Assembly: GCA_020055645.1 (NCBI GenBank)
Contig: CM034547.1
Location: 61,291,884-61,355,883, forward strand
Direction: 5' to 3'
DNA: 64,000 bases
From: Tomocerus qinae
Lineage: Eukaryota; Arthropoda; Collembola; Entomobryomorpha; Tomoceridae
Each line of letters begins with the position of its first letter. Positions within the stretch are counted from its first letter, which is position 1. Below are positions 42,826-51,848 of this stretch, one piece after another. The translations under genes and the position numbers were made by a program. The notes under the pieces are model-generated. The model ran no database searches. It saw nothing but the letters and a program-made list of their open reading frames with translations, and had not been told where the DNA came from.

Positions 42826-45800
42826 GAGTACATAACAGACTGTATTATTAAGCATGGCTTAACCTTTATTGAACAACTTTGTTATTATTGCCACTGAAGT
42901 GCACTATGAGCAGTAGAAGGGAAATCCTGGTCAAATGAAAAGAAAGAACGATCAAAGTAGGCATTTTATATAATTTGATGTGTGTAATGTGATAGGAGCT
43001 GAAATCCAAGCAATGCAATTTTGCAGAGTAATGGAATACTGGCTCTGCTATGTAATAAGATTACGTATTACAGTACAGGCAGTGGATTACATTATCTTCA
43101 GGCATTTTTTCTTTTGTAGTGTCCCGAGCAGTCCGTGTATTAAATTGACAAAGAGAAAACAACTCCGAAACACTTTCGCTTCAAATTTAAGACCTCAGAC
43201 GACGCATTCTTCCTCCAGCAATTCTCAGTTCACCCCGTACCCGATTCTCAGCCCGGTGCGCTCAGCTCCAGGATTGTACTGGACCTTCTCTCCAAAATTG
43301 TCACATGTGGACGACACGAAAAAAGAGCAACCTAGAATTAACATTGGTCTAAATTTTCAAGCTTCACTGCCAACGTGCAGGAGTAGTGACAAAGGCAATA
43401 AAGTCACCGAAACAGAGCGAGAAGACCGATTGTGGGAGCCTGGAGTTATGGACTTTTGTACATCTGAAGAAGGTACCAAATAATATACAGCTGTAATCAA
43501 ATTGAACTATGGATCACATTCTGACTTTCCTTTCCATCGTATATTAGACTTCTACTTAGGATCAAAATTAGGTTAAGGGAAACTATTTGTAGCTGAACTA
43601 TCTTTATCTTAATACATAAAATGCAATTTTATAGTTTGACATGAACAACTGGACAGACTGTTACAGAACATGAAGTCTTTCAAGAATATTGTAATTGCAA
43701 AGTATGACAAAGTTACTAAAACATTATTCGCTTGCATGTATGTATTTACTACCATTACTGTGCTACAGAAAATGACGTGGCATGGCAGTCGTCATTGTTC
43801 ATTTTTGCAATACGTAGGTAGTAGGTAGGTGTTTTATGAAAAGTATTGTATATATAACGATATAAAGGATTCAAAGCTTTCATTGTACAAAACTTCATGT
43901 AGAACAAGTATGTATAATACAAAATATAATAGCTCATGAAAGATATGAATTAAATTCGGTAGTAGGAGTGCCTACAACAAACAGTTGTAAGTTTGATGTA
44001 GGCCATTTTCAAAAATGTGTGCTATGTTGCATTATTGTAGTTTACTGAGCCGAAACAGATTGTTTCATAAAAAGGTTGTTTCATTTGATGGTTTCAGTTG
44101 ATAAATATCTGGAGTTCGCGTGCTGCTCTGCCATACCCGGTGGTGGGAGGAATAAAGAATATGCCCTTCATCTCCTTAGCCTTTGTCACGGTGATATTAA
44201 TGTAAGTACCTAACTGAACTGAAATTGAACAGCCTTATAGCATGTTTCAATATTCAATGCAAGTCATGTCATAAGAGTAGGTATATCTATATTATGTGCC
44301 TATACACAATTTTAGTAGTATCTAAATAAAATAGATATGAACTCGTTTAACTCGCATGCTTTCCTATAGCAATCTTTACTTGGTCGTTCTACTCTGTTGT
44401 TCCAATACAATTTCAATTTCGTTTTATGCTACTGCGAGTTGATTTGATACTGAAGTTATACATGTTGGAACAGTTACTGTGACTGTAGCTAATATAATTT
44501 TGTCTTTTTTATTCGCAGTAATTTTTTATTCCATTATATGTGTATTATGGCAATTACATGTAACAAAATCGTATCGGTTATTTACGAGGCTGTATAAAAT
44601 CTGTGAGATAAAGCATGTTTTTGTGTATAGGTACTCAAGTATATGTGTGTATGTGTAGATAGTGTACTATATTTATGAGTGTAGATTCTCATCGTGCATG
44701 AAAAATGTATGTAAAAGCGAAGAAAAGGAAAATGATGGAATAATGAATATGTATTACGTGCTTAATTTAGTCGGCGATAATCCTGTTGATGAATCGAGAG
44801 CCGCCGCTCCCATTGTTTCTCAAGCGGTACAAGTACCAAGAGAAAGAAAAATGGTCCCGAGTGGAAATTCACGCTTTCCAAGACGCTTTACTTCGACACG
44901 GCAAGGATTTTATTCAAGTGGCCAAAGAAGTTCGCAGCAAGAATAGTGAAGAGTGTGTAATTTTCTATCAGCTCTGGAAGAAAGTCTGTGCTAATGAGTA
45001 TGAGCGAGTTCGAAACGTGTGGAAGAAACGAGATGCTGCTTTCACTATAGATTTGCTGAAAAATGTGCCTCCGCCACAACCAAATGCCCGAGTGGTGTCT
45101 ACACAGACAACTCCAAGTTTGGACATCACCGAACCAAAACGCAACAAGGTTTGTTAACTTTCCCCCTTTACGTTGACGTTATTTGTAGAACAGTCATTAG
45201 GGGACTGTGCTTATTATAGAGCTCTCCACTCCACTTCACTTGTCCACGATAATAATAATAACACTCCACCCCATGCCAAGACAAAAGCGTTTATTACATA
45301 ATCTTAATGTATAGTACTAAATGGACTGTGCCGTACTCTTCTACATATACTGTACACGTATTACTACACCTTTACTTACTTACCTACTGTGCCTTACTAT
45401 CTGTCTATATCTCACTAACTATACACACTTGACACAACCTACACACACAATTATTATTATTGTTGGATTTGATGAGATGAGTTGATTGTATTGAATTTGT
45501 ACTGTGTAAAGTAATGTACTAAGTTGTATTAAGCTTCCAACCTTCTTCACAATGTATGTAATCTACTCATTCATTTGTGTAATGAGCTTCGTTATAAATT
45601 GTTAGGTAAATTCAAGAGTCCCTGATACCTCCAGTCCAATTAGTGATATTACAAGTGGTCATGCTTCTAATGAGGAGTTCCCATGTAAAGTGTGCGGGAA
45701 GTAAGTGAATGTCTATTTTAATTTATTTTATTTTATTTAGGGCTTCAGTTTCAGTACGGATTTATTTGTGTGTAGCAATGATTTGCCGGACTTTTGATTT

Positions 45801-46477
45801 ACTCTTAAAAATGGCTAGAAGAATCTCAAATATCATACATATTGTTTCAGTTTTACTTAAGGTAAATTATTATTTTTGGCGTATCTGTTTGTTTTTGTGT
45901 GGTTGTCCTTTTATTTCGTTTATTTATTTACTTCCACCCGTTTTGGCATCTTTATTTAGCATGATCTCTATACATTTATTGTATGTTTATCATTAGTCAG
46001 GGTTTTTGCATAGCTATTATTGCTATTTGCCCTTTTGAGCCTTTGAGTGTCAAATAATGATTAAGTGTGCTAAAAAGTTTTGCTTGAGTGTGCTAGCTCA
46101 TTCGAAACACATTGTGTTTGCACTTTGCATTACACGTCACAGCACATTATTTTACTTGTCATTTGTTATGCTACCGAGATTGTTATATGTATTATCATTT
46201 GCAACAGTATTCAAAATTCTATATGTTACCTTAATGTAAATTATTGTGTGAGTTTTAATGCGATTCTAATGATTACTTTTCCAGGATTTTTAACAAAGTG
46301 AAAAGTCGCAGTGCTCACATGAAATCTCACCGACCGCCAGAACCCTGTGAAATAACTAAGAAAAACAAAATTCTAGGTATTCCAACTTCCGGCAGTTTTG
46401 GATTTTTTAATTGTCCTCCTAGTCCTGTACGTAACAATCCTATACCTAAAAAAGCTGCAATCAAGAAGGACACTTGA
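8780..46477 (+). CDS. TRERF1: C2H2 zinc finger/ELM2/SANT protein, TRERF1-ZNF541 family (14 exons, 5' incomplete)
   Basis: Joined exons: 8780-8933, 11291-11416, 33512-33723, 35669-36544, 39500-39913, 40238-40370, 40907-41181, 41499-41734, 41837-42535, 43120-43472, 44098-44201, 44771-45148, 45606-45700, 46285-46477. All phases agree and the sum is 4,248 nt, giving 1,415 residues plus TGA. Numbering from the first visible residue: C2H2 fingers at 163-183, 191-211 and 219-242, a fourth at 568-588, ELM2 from about 1112 to 1195, SANT at about 1219-1266 and a fifth finger at 1347-1367. This order is that of vertebrate TRERF1 and ZNF541. The family brings HDAC1/2 to chromatin (MiDAC and the meiotic ZNF541 complex): ELM2-SANT binds the deacetylase and fingers bind DNA. 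Expected location is the nucleus. The N terminus is missing; which vertebrate paralogue is closest is unresolved, and the symbol marks the family. Confidence 0.93.
8934..11290 (+). other. Intron 1 of TRERF1-like gene (2,357 bp)
   Basis: GTAAGT donor and TTTTGTAG acceptor, phase 1. I see no coding or RNA gene inside. It is AT-rich with scattered GTA/TAC-rich simple sequence. Confidence 0.75.
11291..11416 (+). CDS. TRERF1: TRERF1-like gene, exon 2
   Basis: 126 nt, phase 1 to phase 1, between acceptor GGTTTTGTAG and donor G|GTGAGC. It encodes about 42 residues including GENGGSSRESITNLLDEG and LGTSLDGTDEISSSI, a Ser-rich acidic segment before the fingers. Length divisible by three, so skipping would keep the frame. 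No known domain; support is splice phase and position. Confidence 0.7.
30211..30235 (+). repeat. Cluster of four TGACG pentamers
   Basis: TGACG occurs at 30211, 30221, 30226 and 30231, the last three in direct tandem. TGACG is the half-site of the cAMP-response element bound by CREB/ATF factors. It lies in the large intron; a regulatory role is only a possibility. Confidence 0.4.
30450..30464 (+). repeat. Short (TC)n microsatellite
   Basis: A 15-base TC tract within a longer pyrimidine run, in intron 2 of the TRERF1-like gene. Confidence 0.85.
33512..33723 (+). CDS. TRERF1: TRERF1-like gene, exon 3: Thr-rich tract and first Cys of finger 1
   Basis: 212 nt, phase 1 to phase 0, donor GCT|GTGAGT. 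After SSDETTSPNGLNN comes a run of Thr codons (residues 115-132), then a basic stretch (QKKHRPKNASPNRQG) that could serve as a nuclear localisation signal, then QRCA. The Cys of that last motif is the first zinc ligand of finger 1; its partner lies on the next exon. Confidence 0.88.
33574..33627 (+). repeat. ACN trinucleotide run coding a Thr-rich tract
   Basis: Eighteen in-frame codons of which fourteen are Thr (ACA/ACG/ACT), the rest Ser or Ala. The last six codons are ACA ACA ACG ACG ACG ACG. Such a run may vary in length between individuals without breaking the frame. Confidence 0.85.
33724..35668 (+). other. Intron 3 (1,945 bp), splits zinc finger 1
   Basis: GTGAGT donor and TGTTTCAG acceptor, phase 0. 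It separates the two Cys ligands of the first C2H2 finger. No gene or repeat recognised inside; the 3' half is purine-rich on the plus strand. Confidence 0.85.
35669..36544 (+). CDS. TRERF1: TRERF1-like gene, exon 4: C2H2 fingers 1-3
   Basis: 876 nt, phase 0 to phase 0. It opens with ICGKIFSNASALTKHKLTH, completing finger 1 (C163, C166, H179, H183), then CSMCGKAFKRQDHLNGHMLTH (finger 2: C191, C194, H207, H211) and finger 3 with CxxxxC spacing (C219, C224, H237, H242; CGKSYCDARSLRRH). The linkers are conserved in ZNF541/TRERF1. The remainder is Ser/Thr/Val-rich with an acidic patch (EIEGASLEEKHQIKVEIED), probably disordered. Donor GAG|GTATGT. Confidence 0.95.
36545..39499 (+). other. Intron 4 of TRERF1-like gene (2,955 bp)
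   Basis: GTATGT donor, ACTTTGTAG acceptor. The frame stays open 52 codons into the intron, so retention would truncate the protein after the first three fingers. No other gene or element recognised. Confidence 0.8.
39500..39913 (+). CDS. TRERF1: TRERF1-like gene, exon 5: C2H2 finger 4
   Basis: 414 nt, phase 0 to phase 0. It begins exactly with ATG (MSKCVATGGNSESVS), so it could in principle also start a shorter isoform. Then a helical stretch (LLKEQLELIHQIIQQAQEE), a Lys/Ser/Ala-rich linker and finger 4 with ligands C568, C571, H584, H588 (CTICCRRFKNTPALNGHMRL). The PALNGHMRLHGG signature is typical of this family. Donor AAG|GTCAGT. Confidence 0.94.
39914..40237 (+). other. Intron 5 (324 bp)
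   Basis: GTCAGT donor and AAATTATAG acceptor. The frame remains open into the intron to a stop at 40145-40147. Nothing else seen. Confidence 0.85.
40238..40370 (+). CDS. TRERF1: TRERF1-like gene, exon 6
   Basis: 133 nt, phase 0 to phase 1, donor G|GTGAGT. It encodes DADGKKKDQSSKESS followed by SVRALIEEKIIQKRN, a charged predicted helix shortly after finger 4. The helix looks conserved in character; its function is not known to me. Confidence 0.85.
40371..40906 (+). other. Intron 6 (536 bp)
   Basis: GTGAGT donor; acceptor in the tandem-AG region GAAGGAGGAGGGG. No gene or repeat seen inside. Confidence 0.8.
40907..41181 (+). CDS. TRERF1: TRERF1-like gene, exon 7
   Basis: About 275 nt, phase 1 to phase 0, donor AAG|GTGAGT. 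It begins GGGVEKSVVSSGN, continues Gln/Ser-rich and ends in an acidic segment (FVYGEDNTDYLLMEEEVFNK). The start is ambiguous: AGs ending at 40906, 40909, 40912 and 40918 all keep the frame and differ only in the number of Gly and neighbouring residues. No known domain; probably disordered linker. Confidence 0.85.
41182..41498 (+). other. Intron 7 (317 bp)
   Basis: GTGAGT donor, GACTTTACAG acceptor. Retention would add about 47 codons and then stop. Nothing else seen. Confidence 0.85.
41499..41734 (+). CDS. TRERF1: TRERF1-like gene, exon 8
   Basis: 236 nt, phase 0 to phase 2, donor CCGTT|GTAAGG, followed by a 102 bp intron (41735-41836) with acceptor GGATTGCAG. It encodes VSSICPDSFFNGIDES and a Ser/Asn-rich linker. 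The terminal TT joins the A of the next exon to make Leu, which restores LPPLDPVF across the junction. Confidence 0.87.
41837..42535 (+). CDS. TRERF1: TRERF1-like gene, exon 9: Ser/Thr/Asn/Pro-rich linker
   Basis: 699 nt, phase 2 to phase 2, donor AG|GTAAGA. It encodes a Pro-rich start (FYTSPTPQSPTLNSQDSP) and then long Ser/Thr/Asn-rich low-complexity sequence, residues about 809-1041, ending SSVEEDVFLSPNR in the unspliced frame; the last codon is completed as Ser by the next exon. Many SP/TP sites suggest phosphorylation, which is inference. No folded domain visible. Confidence 0.9.
42536..43119 (+). other. Intron 9 (584 bp) containing a GA microsatellite
   Basis: GTAAGA donor, CTTTTGTAG acceptor. 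It is C/T-rich at the 5' end and contains the AG repeat listed separately. Confidence 0.85.
42788..42822 (+). repeat. (AG)n microsatellite, 35 bp
   Basis: Uninterrupted AG dinucleotides, about 17 units, in intron 9 of the TRERF1-like gene. It is the longest perfect simple repeat I found in the window. Confidence 0.97.
43120..43472 (+). CDS. TRERF1: TRERF1-like gene, exon 10: ELM2 domain N-terminal part
   Basis: 353 nt, phase 2 to phase 1, donor G|GTACCA. After a basic motif (IKLTKRKQLRNTF) and a Ser/Pro-rich stretch it reaches EQPRINIGLNFQASLPTC, the hallmark N-terminal strand of ELM2 (consensus I-x-I/V-G-x-x-F/Y-Q-A-x-I/L-P), then DRLWEPG. ELM2 contributes to HDAC1/2 binding and dimerisation in MiDAC, MTA and CoREST proteins. 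Confidence 0.93.
43473..44097 (+). other. Intron 10 (625 bp), within the ELM2 domain
   Basis: GTACCA donor, ATGGTTTCAG acceptor, phase 1. No gene or repeat seen. Confidence 0.85.
44098..44201 (+). CDS. TRERF1: TRERF1-like gene, exon 11: ELM2 C-terminal part
   Basis: 104 nt, phase 1 to phase 0, donor AAT|GTAAGT. It encodes VDKYLEFACCSAIPGGGRN then KEYALHLLSLCHGDIN, the helical C-terminal half of ELM2 characteristic of TRERF1/ZNF541/MIDEAS (GGGxNxExALxxLxxxxGD). Confidence 0.94.
44202..44770 (+). other. Intron 11 (569 bp)
   Basis: GTAAGT donor, CTTAATTTAG acceptor. AT-rich; nothing else seen. Confidence 0.85.
44771..45148 (+). CDS. TRERF1: TRERF1-like gene, exon 12: SANT domain
   Basis: 378 nt, phase 0 to phase 0, donor AAG|GTTTGT. 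It encodes SAIILLMNREPPLPLFLKR, then the SANT domain at about residues 1219-1266: W1222 (EKWSRVEIHAF), LLRHGKDFIQVAKEVRSKN, and W1263 in ECVIFYQLWKKVC. These match the three-helix SANT pattern, which with ELM2 activates and binds class I HDACs. A Lys/Arg-rich extension (YERVRNVWKKRDAAF) follows, then a Pro/Thr linker. Confidence 0.96.
45149..45605 (+). other. Intron 12 (457 bp)
   Basis: GTTTGT donor, AAATTGTTAG acceptor. The 5' half is notably C-rich and G-poor (45220-45440). Nothing else seen. Confidence 0.82.
45606..45700 (+). CDS. TRERF1: TRERF1-like gene, exon 13: first half of finger 5
   Basis: 95 nt, phase 0 to phase 2, donor AA|GTAAGT. It encodes VNSRVPDTSSPISDIT, then EEFPCKVCG with zinc ligands C1347 and C1350. 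The Lys codon after the CxxC is split across the intron and restored by the next exon. Confidence 0.92.
45701..46284 (+). other. Intron 13 (584 bp), splits zinc finger 5
   Basis: GTAAGT donor, CTTTTCCAG acceptor. T-rich throughout; the open frames inside it are reading noise. It separates the Cys pair from the His pair of the C-terminal finger. Confidence 0.85.
46285..46477 (+). CDS. TRERF1: TRERF1-like gene, last exon: second half of finger 5 and stop
   Basis: 193 nt from phase 2 to TGA at 46475-46477. It encodes IFNKVKSRSAHMKSHRPPEP, giving H1363 and H1367 of the C-terminal C2H2 finger, a sequence closely typical of TRERF1/ZNF541. A Lys/Pro-rich tail of about 48 residues follows, including SFGFFNCPPSPVR, and ends KKAAIKKDT. 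Confidence 0.95.
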
Positions 46478-46556
46478 TAGCGGATGCTATTTTTCAACGG
46501 AAAATTTCCTTTCACCATCTTTGAAACGTAGTACAACTTTCTCCAGTTGAGAAGAA

Positions 46557-46562
46557 AATAAA
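46557..46562 (+). terminator. Polyadenylation signal AATAAA of TRERF1-like gene
   Basis: Canonical AATAAA 80 bases after the stop codon, followed by a T/GT-rich segment (AATTTTTAGTGCAGTGT) suited to cleavage. The 3' UTR would be about 100 bases. Confidence 0.7.
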
Positions 46563-49500
46563 GTCATTCGCATTCAGTAATTTTTAGTGCAGTGTCCATT
46601 ACTCGGTTAAAACAATGTAGTGTGTATATCGAGTCTTGTAGACAAAGACAATGAAGCAGTAGGATAATGAAAATGTGTCAATTATCTGTTTAAGTATTTA
46701 AGTATCTGTTCGTAGCGTGTAATTACATAGGCAGAGTAAGGGGTGATACCTTAAGCTATTATGATTTAAACAGATACTAAGAATATAATAATTATATCAA
46801 AACTCTCTTTATATTAATAGAGCTACACAATATTTCGTTTATTACATATTTAAATACAAATTATTCCTTATTATATACTATAACCTATACATATTATATA
46901 TCTAACTATAACAGGAAACTACTTATAAGGTAAACCCTACCTTCTATGTTTTTCCTTAATTCAGTCCTGAACTGAATAGACCAGAGCAGGACTGGACATC
47001 CTAATTAAAATGAGAGTCATGGATTAGTAATAACGAAATCGTGGATTTCTTATCAATAATGAATCTGATCTCAAGCACTCATCATGCATGAAAAACACCG
47101 ACAACTTTATAGTAAATAAGTAAAGACAAAGAGCTAGTACTCGGCTATTATTATGTTTCAACTGAACCATTATTACTACCTATCTACTAACACAAAACAT
47201 ATTAAATACTATAAATATTTAATGCAAAGTGAAAGTTCTCAACTTGTGCTAAGGAAAATATCAAAAGTTTTCTATATTATGCTGTTCCCTTCTCAGTCGT
47301 TAGAACTTATATTAAAATGAAATTATTCTATTTTACGATAATACGTAAACATAAAATAAAACTCCAAAACATTATTTAAAAAAGATATATATGAAAAGAA
47401 AACCAGACTAGACGTCAGAAAAGGATGTTATGAACTAAATAATATGATGAAGTGAACCTGTGTAATATGCAAGGTTTCTTACACACTTTTTATAGCTAAA
47501 CTGTGAGTGAAACAAAGTGTAATAGAGGAAAGTGACAAAGGAAAATAAGGGAGATACTAATCATTGTAACTCATGATTTCATTAGATGCCAAACTCCACA
47601 AGTTTGTCAGAAGACACTTTTACAATTATGTGTTATTCTTATTATTATAATTGTTATCAAGAATATCTATATAGCTAGCTAATAGCATTTAAGTTCTTGT
47701 TATTATTGTCATTTATATAATATCTGTATTATTTCTTAACTTGATTAATTACTTGACACCTTTAATTTCTTTACCAAGAGAAATATGCGCCGAATATACA
47801 GTGAAAAGAAAAAAACTATTAAATTAATGTAGAGATAGTAAATCTCAAATGAAGTCATCCGGTAGGTGTCCATTAAAAATCCTATTATTAGAAGATCTAA
47901 TAGGGTAGTTAACTATTAAATCTCTCCGAACTATTTGTCGTAATTATAATGTAATGAAATAATGTTATAGTAGTTGTACTAAATAGCACTGCATAATATT
48001 ACAATGTACAATTACTTATAGAAAGTGAAGGGTTATACTTAGAGATGAATTTTGCTGTTATTAGCTAAGTACTATGTTTATGTTATATTGTTATAGCATA
48101 GATCATTATTCATGGGAGATATCTGCTAAGGGCAATAGTTTCAATAGACTTTCATCAATATGCTTCGAAGCTAAAGTTAAAATAATTAATATGACAAACG
48201 TAGCTTGTAGATAATTTAACGATAGTGGTTTGTAAATACTATTGCTATATAATATAATTAATAACAATTTATTGTCTCTCTGTAGAAAAGGGTAATAAAC
48301 TACAAACACAACTATATAAACACTAGTACACATGTTATAAAAAGAAAGACAATCATCGCAAAGGTATACAGATATAATACCTAATATCACATTTAAGAAA
48401 ATGCATTGATTTTCCCAAGATTGTAATTGTAAGTGTATTTATATTAATTCTTTAAGGATAGTAGTCATTTAGGAATTTATATGGGTACTATTGGTAGGAT
48501 ATAAACTTATGGCGGGGCTTGAATTGTTTGGTTAAGGTTATTTATTCTTACAAGCTAAGAAAACTTTTATAGAGAATGGATTGAATGGGAATATTACTTT
48601 AGATGATTGTTTGTTTTGACTTTGTTAACTCGTTCGCCAGCGTGGGAGTATTTATTATTATATGAAAATTGTTTGAGGATTGAATGAATGACTATAATCA
48701 CAATTGTTGGGACTTACTAACTCCTGACATGACACTTTTGTTCTCTCGCTATTTGAAATTTTCATAGGTATAGGTACTGTCAAAGTTTTCCGTTACAGCT
48801 TTATTATAAGGATGAATACATCGGATTAACAATCAGTGCAAAGAATTAATGTATGCACTGCAGTATAATACATTTATGATTTATTTAGTGTTAGTCATTT
48901 TAAGTCATTGAAAGTAGATGAAGTTTGAGTTGGGTTCTATAAGTAGAGAAAACGTCATGCAATCATCTCTGTATGACATTGATTGTTTTGTTTCAGTTAT
49001 AATTAGTTTGAGTAGTGCTATTTTTTGAGCTGTTCTTCTTCAGGTATTTACAATAGCTAACAAATAGATATTAATTGAGAAGCTCATCTCTAGTCGGTTC
49101 TAATAATATAAATAGTGAATAGCTCCATGAAGACAGAGACATGTGCGTGAGACAAAGTTCTTGAAGGCTCACGTATTATTTATCTACTTATACAGAAAAT
49201 AAGTAGAAATGAATTGTCATTGCTTCAATTCCCAAATCACAAGGTGTGCATGGTTTTCTGTAGTTTGTGTGATTTGGCGTGACTAATATCTGTATATGGA
49301 AGGCAATTGTTTGACGTTTGCGAGCGTTAGGTGTTCAATATGTTATGTAATGAATTAAGTATTAGGCGAGTGTTTTGAGTTATTAATTAAATACGAATTA
49401 GGAGTACTGTACAGAATAGTGTCTCATGCAAAGTTGTAGGCATTCTGTGATCCCTTATGGTAGATAAGCCTTTAGCCATTGAATTTTATACTCATTCGTG

Positions 49501-51350
49501 TTGCTGTAATTGACTTATTCGAGTTTGGTTGTGTAGACTTAGGTTTAAATGTTTCAAATAAAAATAAGTAGGGGAGCTTAGTAGGTAGCTCTCTAAAGAT
49601 ACAGAGGAATTATTGTAGATGTACTCTGTAATAATAATTATTCTAGAGTTTGCCAAATGTTGTCCATGTTGCAATTTAGTTTTCTCTAATCCAGTCCAGA
49701 TCCAGACAGTCATACTTAACTATAGGTATTGTACATTAAGGAGGAACACTATTTTAATTATTTATCACGAGCAACAAGGATGAGAAAAAGCAATAACGTA
49801 ACGTAGGATTAGGTAAGTAGTTCATGTAGGAAAATCTGTTGGCTCTAATAGAGACATAAAAGGTGGCCACGTTCAAGTAAAGCTGTAATACTTATGCAGA
49901 AGAGTTCCCATCATGGGACATTGTACATGATACATGACATGCTATCTTCTATATTATGTTTTCCGCTACATTTGCGAATAATTATGTTATACACACACGA
50001 TAAATAATCCTATATTGCAATAGATTTTATTTTTAATGTACTAGAGTGAAGTGATGGTAATAATGAACCCTGGATTTCCCTTCCATTCCATTATACTTTC
50101 ATTCAATGAGTAGATATGCTACTTTAAGGGTTATTGTACTATGACCTCTGACTAGTAACTATCTTTGTGGAGAAAGTTTATTCTAATAAATTCAGCTTCA
50201 TTCAAATGTTTCTATTCTTTAAATAAAATAGTTAGCACATCCTAGAGAGAGTACTTAAATAGTTTAGGCCCAAAAAAACTGTCATGAAATTATGCGTACC
50301 ACATGCAAATTGTTTCAGCCTTACAACTTGCAGGAAATCAATACTCATCTTAAGTATACTATTATTGGGAGAACCTCAAATTGCCACAAATATTTTAATA
50401 TTAACTTGTAACAGCTTCTATTTCTTCTTTTTGAGTGACCTAAAAGAAAAAGAGCTAAACCTTGCAGGAGCATTTAAGGTGCGATGAAAATCATGATCAG
50501 CCAATGTAGTTTTAATTTCAATATTGAATGGCCAACGCTTTCGTCGTGATTTGACTGTCATGTAAATGATACAGAACCTAAAACAGGGAAGAATTTAAAT
50601 ATCAATTAATGTTGCGTACATGCTACAAGTACATTTGTGTACTCATACTGTACGCTAGAGTTACATTTACATCTGCTATTTTTGAATCTTATAACAATAA
50701 TATGATCTGACAGAATAACTACATACACACACGGTCATGTACAAGTTACATTTAGCATTAGCCCATTCTACAGAATTACTAAACTGCTAATTGCTAATTC
50801 AATTCACAAGCCACATTGCAGCATAATGTAATTATTATCGTTTATTATTGTGAAATTCTATGAGAAAAGAAAGATTTGAGCAAAATGTGAAATCGAAATA
50901 TTTTTGAATGTGTGGGCAGTGAAGAATGGAATAATATTGTGGTACCAAAGTACTTGGCTTCTACCACATACCTGTAAGCTTTAAAATTTATTTATATGTA
51001 CATAATTACATAACCCGCCTATACCTACACCTACTATTAACATATTAGGTGTTACATTCCCACGGCCATGCCAAATAGAAAGAAATGCACATGTCCTTCT
51101 ATTGTAAATCTTTTAGTTCTATTTAATGCTACGGACAAGAATGCTATGATGTGATGTGAGTCTTAAGTTTAATGTTACAAAATACCTATTTACAGATATA
51201 TGTATGTACAGATAAAATAAAAATGTATGGGGAGACGATACCTAAATTTATTGTCAGTTTTACATTACAATACCACTCGTGTAATACATAATACATTATC
51301 ACAGTTAATAAAGTATGAAAACGATCTCTCCGATTGTCACTTCAACCAAT
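46563..51350. other. Intergenic DNA between convergent genes
   Basis: No gene seen. The segment from about 46760 to 48420 is markedly AT-rich. Short frames (for example 48106-48390 minus and 50284-50487 plus) show no family resemblance or splice context. The upstream gene points right and DNAL1 points left, so both 3' ends face this interval. Confidence 0.65.
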
Positions 51351-51356
51351 TTTATT
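51351..51356 (-). terminator. Possible polyadenylation signal of DNAL1
   Basis: TTTATT on the plus strand reads AATAAA on the minus strand, about 350 bases after the DNAL1 stop. Another AATAAA lies at 51247-51252. A CATAAA variant sits nearer the stop, so the real site is uncertain. Confidence 0.35.
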
Positions 51357-51702
51357 GCCATTGACATATTACCATATTCGATAACCTCAGAAAACCAAAA
51401 TATAAGGTACGTACCTCGGAGAGTTCTTTTCACGAATTCTTTTGTTTTTTACAACTTTCGAAAATGATTTTCGAATTGCATATCAATTGGTATAGCTTGT
51501 TATCACGCACGCAAGATATATCAAAATTCGGACATCAGAAGGTAAAAGTATTATGGGAACGAGGAATACAAAATACGATTTAATTATCAAAGCTGCATTG
51601 CATGCAAATTACAATTGCTATGTATTTAGGAAATATGCAACTACTGTAGAGTAGAGTTAGCTTCACAGACCATTTTATGCAAAATTGGAAAAGCTGAGTT
51701 AG

Positions 51703-51848
51703 TCAATCCGCATCATCAGTACGGAGGATATTGTTCCCATCAAGTTTTTTCAAATGGAGGATTTTCTTGGACACCTCTTTTTGCCAATCTGCAACGGCAT
51801 TTCCTGATGCACTGTTAGTAGTCATAAATCGTTCCTCCAAAGGGTTGC
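51703..51848 (-). CDS. DNAL1: DNAL1 exon 5 (C-terminal)
   Basis: 146 nt, phase 1 to stop TGA at 51705-51703 (minus strand). Acceptor ACGTAAAG. It encodes the end of GNPLEERF, a linker, [20 protein letters not shown] and NILRTDDAD. The LKKLDG motif is the conserved cap of the repeat domain. Confidence 0.95.

Noticed and set aside
44662-44946. 94-codon frame overlapping the SANT exon in another frame
   Set aside because: The SANT-coding frame is phase-consistent on both sides and has the domain signature; this frame is an overlap shadow.
45709-45996. 95-codon hydrophobic frame inside intron 13
   Set aside because: T-rich intron sequence read as Phe/Leu/Ile; starts just after a perfect donor and has no homology.
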